Both the position numbers and the translations under genes were made by a program. A stretch of DNA of 64,000 bases from Verrucomicrobiota bacterium (GTDB lineage: Bacteria; Verrucomicrobiota; Verrucomicrobiia; Limisphaerales; UBA9464). Location: the NCBI GenBank assembly GCA_016871615.1, contig VHCX01000009.1:1-64000 (forward strand), in the 5' to 3' direction. The notes under the pieces are model-generated. The model saw only the letters and a list, made by a program, of their open reading frames with translations. It was not told the DNA's origin and searched no databases. Numbering within the stretch: position 1 is the stretch's first letter; each line of letters opens with the position of its first letter. Of the stretch, positions 52,117 to 60,716 are shown piece after piece.

Positions 52117-53208
52117 TCAGCCCTTCACCTGGTCGAGGGCCCAGTTGACCTCGGCATCGGGCACCCGCTGTCCCCAGAACACCTTGCCGATGCACTCGGC
52201 CAGCACGAAGTGGATCTCGCCGGCGCTGACCTTCTTGTCCAGCCGCATCGCCGAGACGAGCCTGTCGCGCCGGTCCTCGGCCAGCTTGATGGAGGTGGGC
52301 AGGCCGACCCGCTCGAAAAGCGCCTTCAGGCGCTGGACATCGGCCGCGGGCAGGCCCGTGCGACGGGCCGAGAGATGCGCCGCGGCCACTTGACCGATGC
52401 TGATGGCCTCACCGTGGAGGAACTTCCCGTAGCCGGAGGAATTCTCGATGGCATGGCCGATGGTGTGCCCGAAGTTCAGCGTCGCCCGCAGCCCCGTCTC
52501 GGTCTCGTCCTGCACGACGATCTCGGCCTTGATCGCGCAGCAACGGGCGATGATCGCCGACAGCGTGGTCGCCGACCGGCCGAGAATCTGGTCCAGCTGC
52601 TTCTCGAGACGCTGGAACAGGGCCGCGTCGTGGATGACGCCGTACTTCACGATCTCGGCGACGCCCGAGCGGAACTCCCGGTCCGGGAGCGTGCCCAGGG
52701 TGTCGAGGTCGCACAGCACCAGCCGGGGCTGGTGGAACGCGCCGACGAGGTTCTTCCCCGCCTTGAGGTTGACACCGACCTTGCCGCCGACCGAGCTGTC
52801 CACCTGGGCCAGCAGCGAGGTGGGCACCTGCACGAAGGCGATGCCCCGGAGGTAGGTGGCCGCGACGAAACCGGCAAGATCGCCAACCACCCCGCCACCG
52901 AGGGCCACGATGAAGCTCTTGCGCTCGATCCGGTGGGTGGCGAGCTGGTCGTAGCACTTATGGACGGTCGCCAGGCTCTTGGCCGACTCGCCGGCCTCGA
53001 CCGTGATCAGGGTCGGGGTGAATCCGGCCACCTTGAGCGACTTGATCGCCGCCTCACCGTAGTGCTTCCCGACGTTTGCGTCGGTGATCACGGCACACCG
53101 CGTCCCGATCTTCAGGCGCCGGCAGCGCTCGCCGAGGGTCGCGACGAGCCGGGTCCCGACTTGGATTTCATAGGAACGGTTCCCCAGCGGAACCTGGACG
53201 GTTGGCAT
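52117..53208 (-). CDS. aroB: 3-dehydroquinate synthase
   Basis: A 363-residue AroB, which converts DAHP to 3-dehydroquinate in the shikimate pathway. It has VEAGESAKSL, ALGGGVVGDLAGFVAATYLR (NAD loop), QVPTSLLAQVDSSVGGKVGV (phosphate and substrate binding), EIVKYGVIHD, TLNFGHTIGHAIE and HGEAISIG with zinc-ligand histidines. ATG 53208 was chosen over 53304 because it starts the family N-terminus. Other aro genes are not adjacent. Its promoter region contains a short tandem repeat shared with murJ. Confidence 0.96.
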   Translation of the reverse strand: MPTVQVPLGNRSYEIQVGTRLVATLGERCRRLKIGTRCAVITDANVGKHYGEAAIKSLKVAGFTPTLITVEAGESAKSLATVHKCYDQLATHRIERKSFIVALGGGVVGDLAGFVAATYLRGIAFVQVPTSLLAQVDSSVGGKVGVNLKAGKNLVGAFHQPRLVLCDLDTLGTLPDREFRSGVAEIVKYGVIHDAALFQRLEKQLDQILGRSATTLSAIIARCCAIKAEIVVQDETETGLRATLNFGHTIGHAIENSSGYGKFLHGEAISIGQVAAAHLSARRTGLPAADVQRLKALFERVGLPTSIKLAEDRRDRLVSAMRLDKKVSAGEIHFVLAECIGKVFWGQRVPDAEVNWALDQVKG

Positions 53209-53334
53209 GGCCGGCGAGCATGCACCCGCCGGGACCCGGAAGGCAAGGCGGTCGGCGGATACCCCCTCGGGGGCGGGGGCCCGCGTCCACGCCGACCCGG
53301 CCACGGGGACGGCTGCATGGTCCCGTGGTTTTGG

Positions 53335-53360
53335 CGCTCCGGGTTATGACGCTCCGGGTT
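53335..53360. repeat. Short tandem repeat between aroB and murJ
   Basis: CGCTCCGGGTT occurs twice, 15 bases apart, in the divergent promoter region. It could be a regulator site or chance duplication. No obvious -10/-35 pair was seen around it. Confidence 0.4.
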
Positions 53361-53403
53361 TTGCCTTGGGTCGCACCGGAGGGTGTCGGATGCTCCCGCC
53401 CGG

Positions 53404-55005
53404 ATGTCACGATGGTTGTCCTCGTCCGGTGCCGCAGGCGCCGCCACGCTGCTGAGCCGGATCCTAGGCTTCGTCCGGGAGTCGGCCTACGCCGCGTTCA
53501 TGGGCACCGGGCCGGTGGCCGACGCGTTCTTCCTGGCGTTCCAGATCCCGAACCTCTTCCGCCGGCTGCTCGGCGAGGGGGCCCTGTCGTCGGCCTTCAT
53601 CCCGGTGTTCAAGGAGACCGAGCGCCGGGAGGGGGTAGCCGCCGCCTGGAAGGTCGGGCTCGCCTGCACCTGGGCCGTGCTCCTGGCCTGTTCGGTCGTC
53701 TGCCTTGCGCTGCTGGGAGGGGTGAGCCTGATCGTCGCCTTTTCGAGCGTCGACACCGACACCGAGCTGATGTTCCGGCTGATGCGCTGGATGCTGCCCT
53801 ACCTGCCGCTGGTGTGCGTGGCCGCGGGATTCATCGGCATGCTCAATGCCCGCAACCACTTCTTCCTGCCCGCCCTCGGCGCGACCATGCTCAACGTGAC
53901 CATGCTCGCGGCGGTCTGGTGGCTGGCCCCCCGCTTCGGCGTCGAATTGCGCGATCAGGTGTACGCGTTGGCCGTCGGCGTGGTGGTGGCGGGCATCGCC
54001 CAGGCCGGGTTTCAGGTGCCGTCCCTGCTGTCGGAAGGCTTCCACTTCCGCTGGCTGAGCCCATGGAAGGAACCGGCGGTGCGCGAGGTGGCCCGGCGCA
54101 TGGCCCCATCGGTGCTCGGTGTGGCCGCCTTCCAGGTCAACACGGTCCTCTGCCAGGGCTTCGCCTACGGCCATGGGCGGGAGATCATCTCGTCGTTCAA
54201 CTACGCCGTCCGGCTGATGGAACTCCCCCAGGGCGTGGTCGGCATCTCGCTCGCGACGGTCCTGCTCACCGAACTGAGCTCGCTGGCCGCCGACCGGAAC
54301 TATCCGGAGTTCCGACGCACACTGGCCGAGGGTCTCCGGCAATTGGTCTTCCTGACCCTGCTGCCGCTGGCGATCCTGCTCACCCTCTCGGAACCCATCG
54401 TGCGGCTGCTCTTCGAGCGGGGCGCCTTCGGCCCGGCTTCGACCGGCCAGGTCAGCCTGATGATCCTCTGCCTGAGCCCCAGCCTGTTGGCCTTCTCCCT
54501 CAACAACATCCTCGCCCGCGCCTTCTATGCGCTGGGTGACACCCAAACACCGATGCGGATCAGCCTGGCGGCCATCGTGACCAACCTCGTCGCGGCCTTC
54601 GTCTCGGTCAGCCTGATGCCGCGGACCGGGCTGGCGATCGCCAACTCGGCCAGCTCGATCTTCCAGTGCGTGTTCCTCCTCTACGCCCTGAAGCGCAAGC
54701 AGCCGAAGTTCGACCTCACCGCCTTGGTCGCACCCCTGCGACCGATGGGCCTGGCCGCCCTCGCGGCAGGCGGAACCGCCGCGGTGTCCCTCTGGGCCTG
54801 GGACCGGTGGGTTGGCCACGCCGGCCTGGCCCGGCGCCTCGGGGCCACCTTCGTGCCCATGACCCTGGCCGCGACCTGCTACTTCGGCATGGCGATGCGC
54901 CTGGGCCTCCCCGAAGCCGCCGACGTGCTGGCGGTCCTGACCCGCCGGTTCGGCAAGGCCCGACCGGAGGCGTCGCCACCGGTTCCCCCGCAAACTTCCG
55001 GTTGA
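53404..55005 (+). CDS. murJ: Lipid II flippase MurJ
   Basis: A 533-residue MurJ/MviN protein that moves lipid II across the inner membrane for peptidoglycan synthesis. About fourteen hydrophobic segments are visible. Family motifs include LSRILGFVRESAYAAFMGTG, ADAFFLAFQIPNLFRRLLGE, GALSSAFIPVF, the conserved loop GVVGISLATVLLTELS, and LARAFYALGDTQTP. ATG 53404 aligns with the family start; GTG 53383 would add seven residues. This gene implies peptidoglycan synthesis in the host. It is divergent from aroB. Confidence 0.94.
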   Translation: MSRWLSSSGAAGAATLLSRILGFVRESAYAAFMGTGPVADAFFLAFQIPNLFRRLLGEGALSSAFIPVFKETERREGVAAAWKVGLACTWAVLLACSVVCLALLGGVSLIVAFSSVDTDTELMFRLMRWMLPYLPLVCVAAGFIGMLNARNHFFLPALGATMLNVTMLAAVWWLAPRFGVELRDQVYALAVGVVVAGIAQAGFQVPSLLSEGFHFRWLSPWKEPAVREVARRMAPSVLGVAAFQVNTVLCQGFAYGHGREIISSFNYAVRLMELPQGVVGISLATVLLTELSSLAADRNYPEFRRTLAEGLRQLVFLTLLPLAILLTLSEPIVRLLFERGAFGPASTGQVSLMILCLSPSLLAFSLNNILARAFYALGDTQTPMRISLAAIVTNLVAAFVSVSLMPRTGLAIANSASSIFQCVFLLYALKRKQPKFDLTALVAPLRPMGLAALAAGGTAAVSLWAWDRWVGHAGLARRLGATFVPMTLAATCYFGMAMRLGLPEAADVLAVLTRRFGKARPEASPPVPPQTSG

Positions 55006-55137
55006 TCCGCCCCGGGCCCGGGGAGTAGCGTTTTTCCCAGATCCACCGGTGAATCCCCAGCGTCTCCCCGCCCTGGTCCGCGGCCATGAATGCCCGGCTT
55101 GGCGGAGGCGTCGGCCCTGCCGGAACGTTTCCATCCC

Positions 55138-56481
55138 ATGAGCCCAACCATCCCCTCCGCCAGCGCTCCGGTCCTCAATCGGCGCGGCTTCCTCTCCACC
55201 TCCGGCACCGCCCTCGGCGGTGCGATGATCGGCGGCCTCGCCATCGAACGCATGGCCTTCGCGGCCGCAAGCTCCGAGATCAAGATCGCGCTGGTCGGCT
55301 GCGGCGGTCGCGGGTCCGGTGCCGCCAACCAGGCCCTCAACGTCCCGGGCGTGAAGCTCGTGGCCGTGGCCGACGCCTTTCAGGACCGCCTCACCGGCGC
55401 CCTCAACAACCTCAAGTCGTCGCAGGCCGCCAAGGTCGATGTGCCGGCGGGGCGCCAGTTCGTCGGGCTCGACGGCTACAAGAAGGCCATCGCCGTGGCC
55501 GACGTGGTGATCCTCGCCACGCCCCCGGGATTCCGTCCGCAGCATTTCGAGGAGGCCGTGCGGCAGGGCAAGCACGTGTTCATGGAGAAGCCCGTGGCCG
55601 TCGACGGACCCGGCGTCCGCCGTGTGCTCGCCGCCGCCGAGGAGGCCAAGAAGAAGAACCTCAAGGTCGGCGTGGGCCTGCAGCGCCATCACCAGCCGGG
55701 CTACCTCGATACGATGAAGCGTCTGCACGACGGCGCCCTCGGCGACATCTACCTCGTGCGTGCCTACTGGAACGACGGCGGCGTGTGGGTCAACCCCCGC
55801 AAGGACGGCCAGACTGAACTCGAATACCAGCTGCGCAACTGGTACTACTTCAACTGGCTGAGCGGCGACCACATCACCGAGCAGCACATCCACAACCTCG
55901 ACGTGGCCAACTGGGTGAAGAACGCCTACCCGGTGAAGGCCCACGGCATGGGTGGCCGCCAGGTGCGCATCCAGAAGGAGTACGGCGAGATCTTCGACCA
56001 CCACGCCATCGAGTACACCTACGCCGACGGCACCACGCTGCTGAGCCAGTGCCGGCACATCCGCGGCGCCGACAGCAACGTGTCCGAGCAGTGCGTCGGC
56101 TCGAAGGGATCCTGCAACATCAGCGGCCACTCGATCACCCCGTCGGGCGGCGGCAACGCCTGGCGCCACCGCTCCGAGAAGCAGGTCGACCCATACCAGC
56201 AGGAGCATGACGACCTGTTTGCGGCCATCCGCAACAACACCGAGTACAACGAGGCGTTCAACGGGGCCAAGTCGTCGCTCACCTCGATCATGGGCCGCAT
56301 GTCCACCTACACCGGCAAGACCATCACCTGGGAGCAGGCCTTGAATTCGGGCGTGAACCTCGTGCCGAACGACTTCGAGAACCTGCGCTGGGACTCCGAG
56401 TGCAAGTCGCTGGCCGATGCCAACGGCTTCTACCCGGTCGCCGTTCCGGGCGACGCCAAGTGGTTCAAGAGGGTGGTCTGA
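55138..56481 (+). CDS. Tat-exported Gfo/Idh/MocA family oxidoreductase
   Basis: A 447-residue NAD(P)-dependent oxidoreductase with a twin-arginine signal (LNRRGFLSTSGTALGGAMIG). The Rossmann domain starts IKIALVGCGGRGSG. The family catalytic region EKPVAVDGPG holds the conserved lysine, and GLQRHHQPGY follows. The C-terminal domain has DHITEQHIHNLDVANW. This is the long secreted subgroup abundant in verrucomicrobia and planctomycetes, thought to act on extracytoplasmic sugars, possibly with pre-bound NAD. ATG 55138 puts the twin-arginine motif near residue 16; GTG/ATG codons upstream do not. It is followed by a strong stem-loop. Confidence 0.9.
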   Translation: MSPTIPSASAPVLNRRGFLSTSGTALGGAMIGGLAIERMAFAAASSEIKIALVGCGGRGSGAANQALNVPGVKLVAVADAFQDRLTGALNNLKSSQAAKVDVPAGRQFVGLDGYKKAIAVADVVILATPPGFRPQHFEEAVRQGKHVFMEKPVAVDGPGVRRVLAAAEEAKKKNLKVGVGLQRHHQPGYLDTMKRLHDGALGDIYLVRAYWNDGGVWVNPRKDGQTELEYQLRNWYYFNWLSGDHITEQHIHNLDVANWVKNAYPVKAHGMGGRQVRIQKEYGEIFDHHAIEYTYADGTTLLSQCRHIRGADSNVSEQCVGSKGSCNISGHSITPSGGGNAWRHRSEKQVDPYQQEHDDLFAAIRNNTEYNEAFNGAKSSLTSIMGRMSTYTGKTITWEQALNSGVNLVPNDFENLRWDSECKSLADANGFYPVAVPGDAKWFKRVV

Positions 56482-56543
56482 TCCTTCAAGCTCCGCCTGG
56501 GCCGGCGATCCTACCTGGATCCGTTCCGGCCCCTCAGGCGACG

Positions 56544-56575
56544 ATCGGCACCCCGGCCAGCGCCGGGGTGCCGAT
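56544..56575. terminator. Strong stem-loop after the Gfo/Idh/MocA gene
   Basis: ATCGGCACCCCGGC and GCCGGGGTGCCGAT form a perfect 14-bp stem with the tetraloop CAGC, 62 bases after the stop at 56481. There is no U tract on the plus strand, so it could be a factor-assisted terminator or an mRNA-stabilising end. Confidence 0.6.
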
Positions 56576-56711
56576 GCGGGCCCTCCGCTCCCCACCAAAT
56601 GGCCCCTCCCAGCCCCTTCCCGCCCCTCGAACTCGACCTCCCGGACGGGCCGCATCTCCGGGCGCCTGCTGACCGATTGACGATGCCGGCGGCGGGCTTA
56701 AGGTTGGGTTG

Positions 56712-57959
56712 ATGAAGCGCCTCCACCTTCGGCCCCACCTCCGGCTCCTCCTTCCCGCCCTGCTGTTCTCCCGCGCCGAGGCGGCGGATTGGCCCCGGTT
56801 CCGCGGACCCGACGGGACGGGCATCTCGCCGGAAACCCGTTGGCTCGGGACCTGGCCCGGAGGCCAGCCGCGACAGGTCTGGAAGGCCGAGGTCGGTGTC
56901 GGGTTCTCCTCGATGACCCTGGCCCAGGGCCGCCTGTTCACCATGGGCCACAACGGGCAGAAGCAGGACGGCATCGACAGCATCGTGGCGATCGACGCCA
57001 CCACCGGCGGGGAACTCTGGCGGCACAGCTACCCGGAGAAGCTGGCCAACCACTACTACGAGGGCGGCACCTCTGGCACCCCGACCGTGGAGGGCGACCG
57101 CGTGTACACCCTGTCGAAGGCGGGGCTGGCCCTCTGCCTCGACGCCGCATCCGGCAAGGTGGTCTGGTCGCGCCACCTCGCCTCGGAACTCGGACTCAAG
57201 GTACCCGAATGGGGATTCGCCGGGGCCCCCCACCTCCATGGCGGCCGGGTGATCTACAACGCGGGCGACGCCGGCCTGGCGCTGGACAAGGCCACCGGCA
57301 AGGAGGCCTGGGCCAGCGGCAAGGGGTCCGCCGGCTATGGCAGCCCGGTGCCCCTGTCGCTCGGCGGCAAACCCGCCCTCGCCCTCTTCGGTCTCCAGCA
57401 TGTGATCGCGGTGGACCCGGCGAGCGGCCGTGAATTCTGGCGCCATCGCTGGAAGACCCGCTATGACGTGAACGCCGCCGACCCGGTGGTGGCCGGCGAC
57501 ATCCTGGTCCTGACCTCGGGCTATGGCACCGGGGCCTGCGGGATCCGTTTCACCGAGTCCGGTGCCACGGAAGTCTGGAAGAACCAGTCGCTGCGCTCCC
57601 ACATGCAGGCACCGATCGCCATCGGCGGCCATGTCTACGGGATCGACGGCGACGGCGGCGACGCCAAGGCACGCCTGAAGTGCCTCGATGCCGCCACCGG
57701 CAAGGTGGCCTGGGAATCCCCCACGGCCGAGACCGGCGTGCTGAGCGCGGCCGACGGCAAGCTTATCTGGGTCACCGGGAAAGGCGAACTGGTGGTCGTG
57801 AAGGCCGATCCGTCCAGCTACCAGGAGGTCGTGCGCGCGCAGGCCGCCCGGGGAAAGATCTGGGCGACCCCGGTGCTGCTCGATGGCCGGCTCTACATCC
57901 GGAACTGGCGCGGTGAGATCGTCTGCCTCGACGTCCGGGGCGGCAGTGGGGCCTCCTGA
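56712..57959 (+). CDS. PQQ-like beta-propeller repeat protein
   Basis: A 415-residue exported protein with a signal peptide (LHLRPHLRLLLPALLFSRAE) and then DWPRFRGPDGTGIS, the typical start of planctomycete/verrucomicrobial PQQ-like (YVTN/BamB-type) proteins. At least seven beta-propeller blades are visible, such as AIDATTGGELWRH, CLDAASGKVVWSR and CLDAATGKVAWES. It has no dehydrogenase catalytic motifs, so PQQ binding is doubtful and a scaffold or sensor role is as likely. It starts at ATG 56712. The next gene follows after 9 bases and is probably co-transcribed. Confidence 0.85.
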   Translation: MKRLHLRPHLRLLLPALLFSRAEAADWPRFRGPDGTGISPETRWLGTWPGGQPRQVWKAEVGVGFSSMTLAQGRLFTMGHNGQKQDGIDSIVAIDATTGGELWRHSYPEKLANHYYEGGTSGTPTVEGDRVYTLSKAGLALCLDAASGKVVWSRHLASELGLKVPEWGFAGAPHLHGGRVIYNAGDAGLALDKATGKEAWASGKGSAGYGSPVPLSLGGKPALALFGLQHVIAVDPASGREFWRHRWKTRYDVNAADPVVAGDILVLTSGYGTGACGIRFTESGATEVWKNQSLRSHMQAPIAIGGHVYGIDGDGGDAKARLKCLDAATGKVAWESPTAETGVLSAADGKLIWVTGKGELVVVKADPSSYQEVVRAQAARGKIWATPVLLDGRLYIRNWRGEIVCLDVRGGSGAS

Positions 57960-57968
57960 GCCCGCCTC

Positions 57969-59021
57969 GTGGCGGAACTCCAAGCCGTGGCAACCACGCC
58001 CGGGTTCGTGTACCGGAACGGGGGCCTTCATTTCCCGGGGCTGGGCCTCTGGATGGACCCCTCCAAACCGGTCCGGACCGGCGAGTGGTCGGTGGTCACC
58101 CATGCGCATGCCGACCACACGGCCCGGCATGGGGCCGTACTGCTGACCGAGCCCACGCGTCGGCTGATGCGGGCGCGGGTGCCGGGCCGCCGGATCGAGC
58201 ACGTGCTCGACTACTCCCGGGTCCTCCGCTCCGGGGACCTCGGTGAGCCTTCGGCGCGGGCACCCTTCACGCTGAGTTTCCATCCGGCCGGCCACATCCT
58301 CGGCAGCGCCATGGCGCGGGTGGAGCACGAGGGCGACTCGGTGCTCTACACCGGAGACTTCAAGCTGCGTCCTGGCCTGAGTTCGGAGCGCTGCGAACCG
58401 GTCGCGGCGCGGACACTGGTGATGGAGACCACCTACGGACGGCCCCGATACCGCTTCCCGCCGACCGCGGCGGTCCTCGAGGACATCGTCCGCTTCTGCA
58501 CCACAACCCTCGAACAGGGAGCCACGCCCGTACTGCTGGCCTATTCCCTCGGCAAGACGCAGGAGGTGCTCTCGGCGCTGTGCGATCCCGTGCTGCCCAT
58601 CCAACTCCACCCCAAGGCGGCCGAGATGACCCGCATCTATGCCGACCTCGGCCACCGGTTTCCTGCGTGGACGCCGCTGGATCCGGAGTCGGTGCGCGGG
58701 CATGTGGTGATCACCCCGACCCTGCGCCCGCTCCTGGCCGAGCCCGGGCGGACCGGCCCCCTGCGGATCGCCTCGCTCAGCGGCTGGGCGCTCGATTCCC
58801 GGCGAGCCTCCGATCTTCCAGGAGGCCAGGCCCACCGGAGGTTTCCGCTCAGCGACCATGCGGACTTCGAGGACCTGCTGGAGTTCGTGCGGCAGGTCAA
58901 CCCACAGCGGGTCTTCACCCTGCACGGATTCGCCGCCGACTTCGCCCGGGTGCTTCGCCGTCAGGGCGTCGAGGCCCGCGCCCTCAGCGAGGACGACCGC
59001 CAACTGGATCTCGCCCTGTGA
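57969..59021 (+). CDS. MBL-fold beta-CASP-like exonuclease/processing factor
   Basis: A 350-residue metallo-beta-lactamase protein of the ligase-associated/mRNA-3'-end-processing-like group. THAHADHT is the HxHxDH motif. SFHPAGHILGSAM and VLYTGDFKLRP give further metal ligands. RTLVMETTYGRPRY is typical of the group. The C-terminal LSDHADFEDLL and VFTLHGFAADF supply the last histidines. Members are DNA/RNA nucleases or ligase-associated exonucleases. The start is GTG 57969, nine bases after the PQQ-like gene. No DNA ligase gene is nearby, so its partner is unknown. Confidence 0.85.
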   Translation: MAELQAVATTPGFVYRNGGLHFPGLGLWMDPSKPVRTGEWSVVTHAHADHTARHGAVLLTEPTRRLMRARVPGRRIEHVLDYSRVLRSGDLGEPSARAPFTLSFHPAGHILGSAMARVEHEGDSVLYTGDFKLRPGLSSERCEPVAARTLVMETTYGRPRYRFPPTAAVLEDIVRFCTTTLEQGATPVLLAYSLGKTQEVLSALCDPVLPIQLHPKAAEMTRIYADLGHRFPAWTPLDPESVRGHVVITPTLRPLLAEPGRTGPLRIASLSGWALDSRRASDLPGGQAHRRFPLSDHADFEDLLEFVRQVNPQRVFTLHGFAADFARVLRRQGVEARALSEDDRQLDLAL

Positions 59022-59060
59022 TCGGGTGCCCTCTGGATTGGGCCGACCTTCCGCGCCGGC

Positions 59061-59459
59061 TCACGGAGCCTTCGAGGCCTGGGGGATCGTCAACTCGTAC
59101 TCCGGCGACATGGTGCTGTTGATCCGGTTGTCCAGCACCCCGGGATAGAGGAATTCGAACTTGTACCGGTAGCGCAACACCGGGCGGTCGGCCGGCAACG
59201 GCAGGAGCGCCTCGAATCGGTTGACCGCGTTGGGCACAGGTTGCATGGGGTACAAGGCTAACCCGATGACCACCCAGGCCTTCACGTTCTCGGGGGGCAC
59301 CCCGCGGCGATGGGTCTGGAAGGTGGTCTCGAAGAGATGCGTGGACTCCGCGGCGGTCGTTGCCGTCCGGGGGCTCAGATTGGTGTTCCGGGACCCGGTG
59401 CAACCCAGGGACAGGACGGAGGCGAGCATCACCCACAGCGCATGAGACACGTGCTTCAT
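59061..59459 (-). CDS. Small predicted lipoprotein, function unknown
   Basis: A 132-residue protein with a signal peptide and lipobox (MLASVLSLGC, lipidated Cys near residue 20). The mature part is beta-rich, with ENVKAWVVIGLALYPM and RYRYKFEFLYPGVLDN. I recognise no family. ATG 59459 starts the signal. A 7-bp dyad lies 20-40 bases upstream. It is convergent with the beta-CASP-like gene. Confidence 0.7.
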   Translation of the reverse strand: MKHVSHALWVMLASVLSLGCTGSRNTNLSPRTATTAAESTHLFETTFQTHRRGVPPENVKAWVVIGLALYPMQPVPNAVNRFEALLPLPADRPVLRYRYKFEFLYPGVLDNRINSTMSPEYELTIPQASKAP

Positions 59460-59478
59460 CGGTTCGGTACATCGCACA

Positions 59479-59500
59479 CCCTTGCAAATGTTGGCAAGGG
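59479..59500 (-). promoter_or_regulatory. Inverted repeat upstream of the small lipoprotein gene
   Basis: CCCTTGC-AAATGTTG-GCAAGGG is a perfect 7-bp dyad with an 8-base spacer, 20 bases before the ATG at 59459. It may be a repressor operator; no matching promoter hexamers are convincing. Confidence 0.35.
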
Positions 59501-59549
59501 ACGAGTTGGAAGGAACCGTGCCCGGAGCCGACAGATCCCGGCCCGTCCA

Positions 59550-60284
59550 TCACGGGCCAAGGCCATCGCCGGTCGCCACCGGGACGCCCGCGGATCCTCC
59601 GGTCGGCGACCCGGGGGCGGGTCGGGCTTCCCAGGCCAGGAGGGCCAGCTTGCGTCCGCTCCCCCAGCGATACCCGTGAAGGCGGCCTGACCAGCCCACC
59701 ACCCGGTGGCACGGGATCCATAGGGCCACGGGATTGGCCCCGCACGCGGCGCCCACGGCCCGTGCCGCCTTGGGCATGCCCAACCGGTCGGCCAGGTTGC
59801 CGTAGGTCACGGGATTCCCCCGGGGAATCTCCTTCACGAGCCGCCAGACCCTCACCTGGAAGGGCGTCCCCGGGGGATCGATGACGAGGCCTGCCCGGGA
59901 TTCGGAACACCCCGAAAGCCACGCATCGAGCCATCGCTGGGCCTGTGCCGGATCGGGCTCCCCCGGGCACGTCACGCGAAAGGACGGGTCCAGGTCGGGC
60001 CGGGGGTTGGTGTTCGGACTGGGGCGGGGACTGGAGCTCGGACTGGGGTTTGGCCGATGACTCCGGTCGGCCAACGCTGCGGCAGGCGGGTCCATTCCGG
60101 GCATGGCCAAGGAATTCGAGATCCCGGGAGCCGTCGACCACGTGCCCTCGAAGTCACACCGGAAGATCCGGCTCCCGCACCAGACTAGGCTAACCGGTCC
60201 CCAGGGGGTTGTTGCCTGACCCCACCGGATCGTCGCGGGTGGAGGATTCCCCGCCCTCGAGTCCCCGTCGGGGAGGCGGATCAC
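59550..60284 (-). CDS. ogt: Methylated-DNA-protein cysteine methyltransferase with low-complexity insert
   Basis: A 244-residue O6-alkylguanine-DNA alkyltransferase that accepts the alkyl group on its own cysteine. The N-terminal Ada/Ogt subdomain begins TPWGPVSLVW. The C-terminal DNA-binding part has PFQVRVWRLVKEIPRGNPVT, then YGNLADRLGMPKAARAVG, and the acceptor motif WIPCHRVVG (active cysteine in PCHRV). Between them are about 25 extra residues of Pro/Ser/Asn/Arg (PSPSSSPRPSPNTNPRP), encoded by a degenerate repeat. The family is normally ~160-180 residues. The GTG start at 60284 overlaps the upstream TRASH-like gene, so the two are co-translated. Confidence 0.9.
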   Translation of the reverse strand: MIRLPDGDSRAGNPPPATIRWGQATTPWGPVSLVWCGSRIFRCDFEGTWSTAPGISNSLAMPGMDPPAAALADRSHRPNPSPSSSPRPSPNTNPRPDLDPSFRVTCPGEPDPAQAQRWLDAWLSGCSESRAGLVIDPPGTPFQVRVWRLVKEIPRGNPVTYGNLADRLGMPKAARAVGAACGANPVALWIPCHRVVGWSGRLHGYRWGSGRKLALLAWEARPAPGSPTGGSAGVPVATGDGLGP

Positions 60285-60553
60285 TTCGCCTTGGGCAGTT
60301 TCTTGAGGTAGGCGGCCGTGTCCTTCTTGAAATCCTTGAGACAGCTCTTGCAGCAGAGCTTGATGGTCTGCCCCTCATGGACAAACTCATGGGCCTCCAT
60401 GCCGGAGCCTTCGAATTTCTCATCGCTGACGAGGCACTTGTCCAGCGGGTACGGCTTGGCCTTGGCGGCCTTGGCCTTGGGCCTTTCCTCGGCGGAGGCA
60501 GGCAACGAGACGATCGCGAGGCACAACAGGGCAAGAATGGAACGGGTTTTCAT
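60281..60553 (-). CDS. Small exported TRASH/YHS-like metal-binding protein
   Basis: A 90-residue protein with a signal peptide (SILALLCLAIVSLPASAEE), a Lys/Ala-rich linker, and a compact domain with DKCLVSDEKFEG and IKLCCKSCLKDFKKD. This Cys pattern resembles TRASH/YHS heavy-metal-binding domains. It is periplasmic by prediction. ATG 60553 was chosen because the longer ORF lacks a signal peptide in frame. Its stop overlaps the ogt start, so the two genes share a transcript, though a functional link is unclear. Confidence 0.75.
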   Translation of the reverse strand: MKTRSILALLCLAIVSLPASAEERPKAKAAKAKPYPLDKCLVSDEKFEGSGMEAHEFVHEGQTIKLCCKSCLKDFKKDTAAYLKKLPKAK

Positions 60554-60675
60554 GGTTTTTGTGCGGTGGGTCCCACCGACCAAGGGTAGTGTCGATCCGA
60601 AAGACCCGGGTGGCAAGGGGATGAATTGCCACCGGATGGAACCGGCCGGCCGGCCGAGCTTCCATGGAAGTGCCA

Positions 60676-60704
60676 TTGGACTCGCCATCAATCGGGGTTA
60701 GAAT
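60676..60704 (+). promoter_or_regulatory. Promoter of the third pseudopilin-like gene
   Basis: TTGGAC (60676-60681) and TAGAAT (60699-60704, 5/6 of the -10) are separated by 17 bases. The ATG at 60717 follows only 12 bases after the -10, so the transcript would have a leader of about five bases. Confidence 0.5.
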
Positions 60705-60716
60705 CGCACTGAGCGA

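Noticed and set aside
53464-56655. 1063-residue minus-strand ORF opposite murJ and the Tat oxidoreductase gene
   Set aside because: Shadow ORF with His/Gly/Arg-rich composition; both plus-strand genes have strong family motifs.
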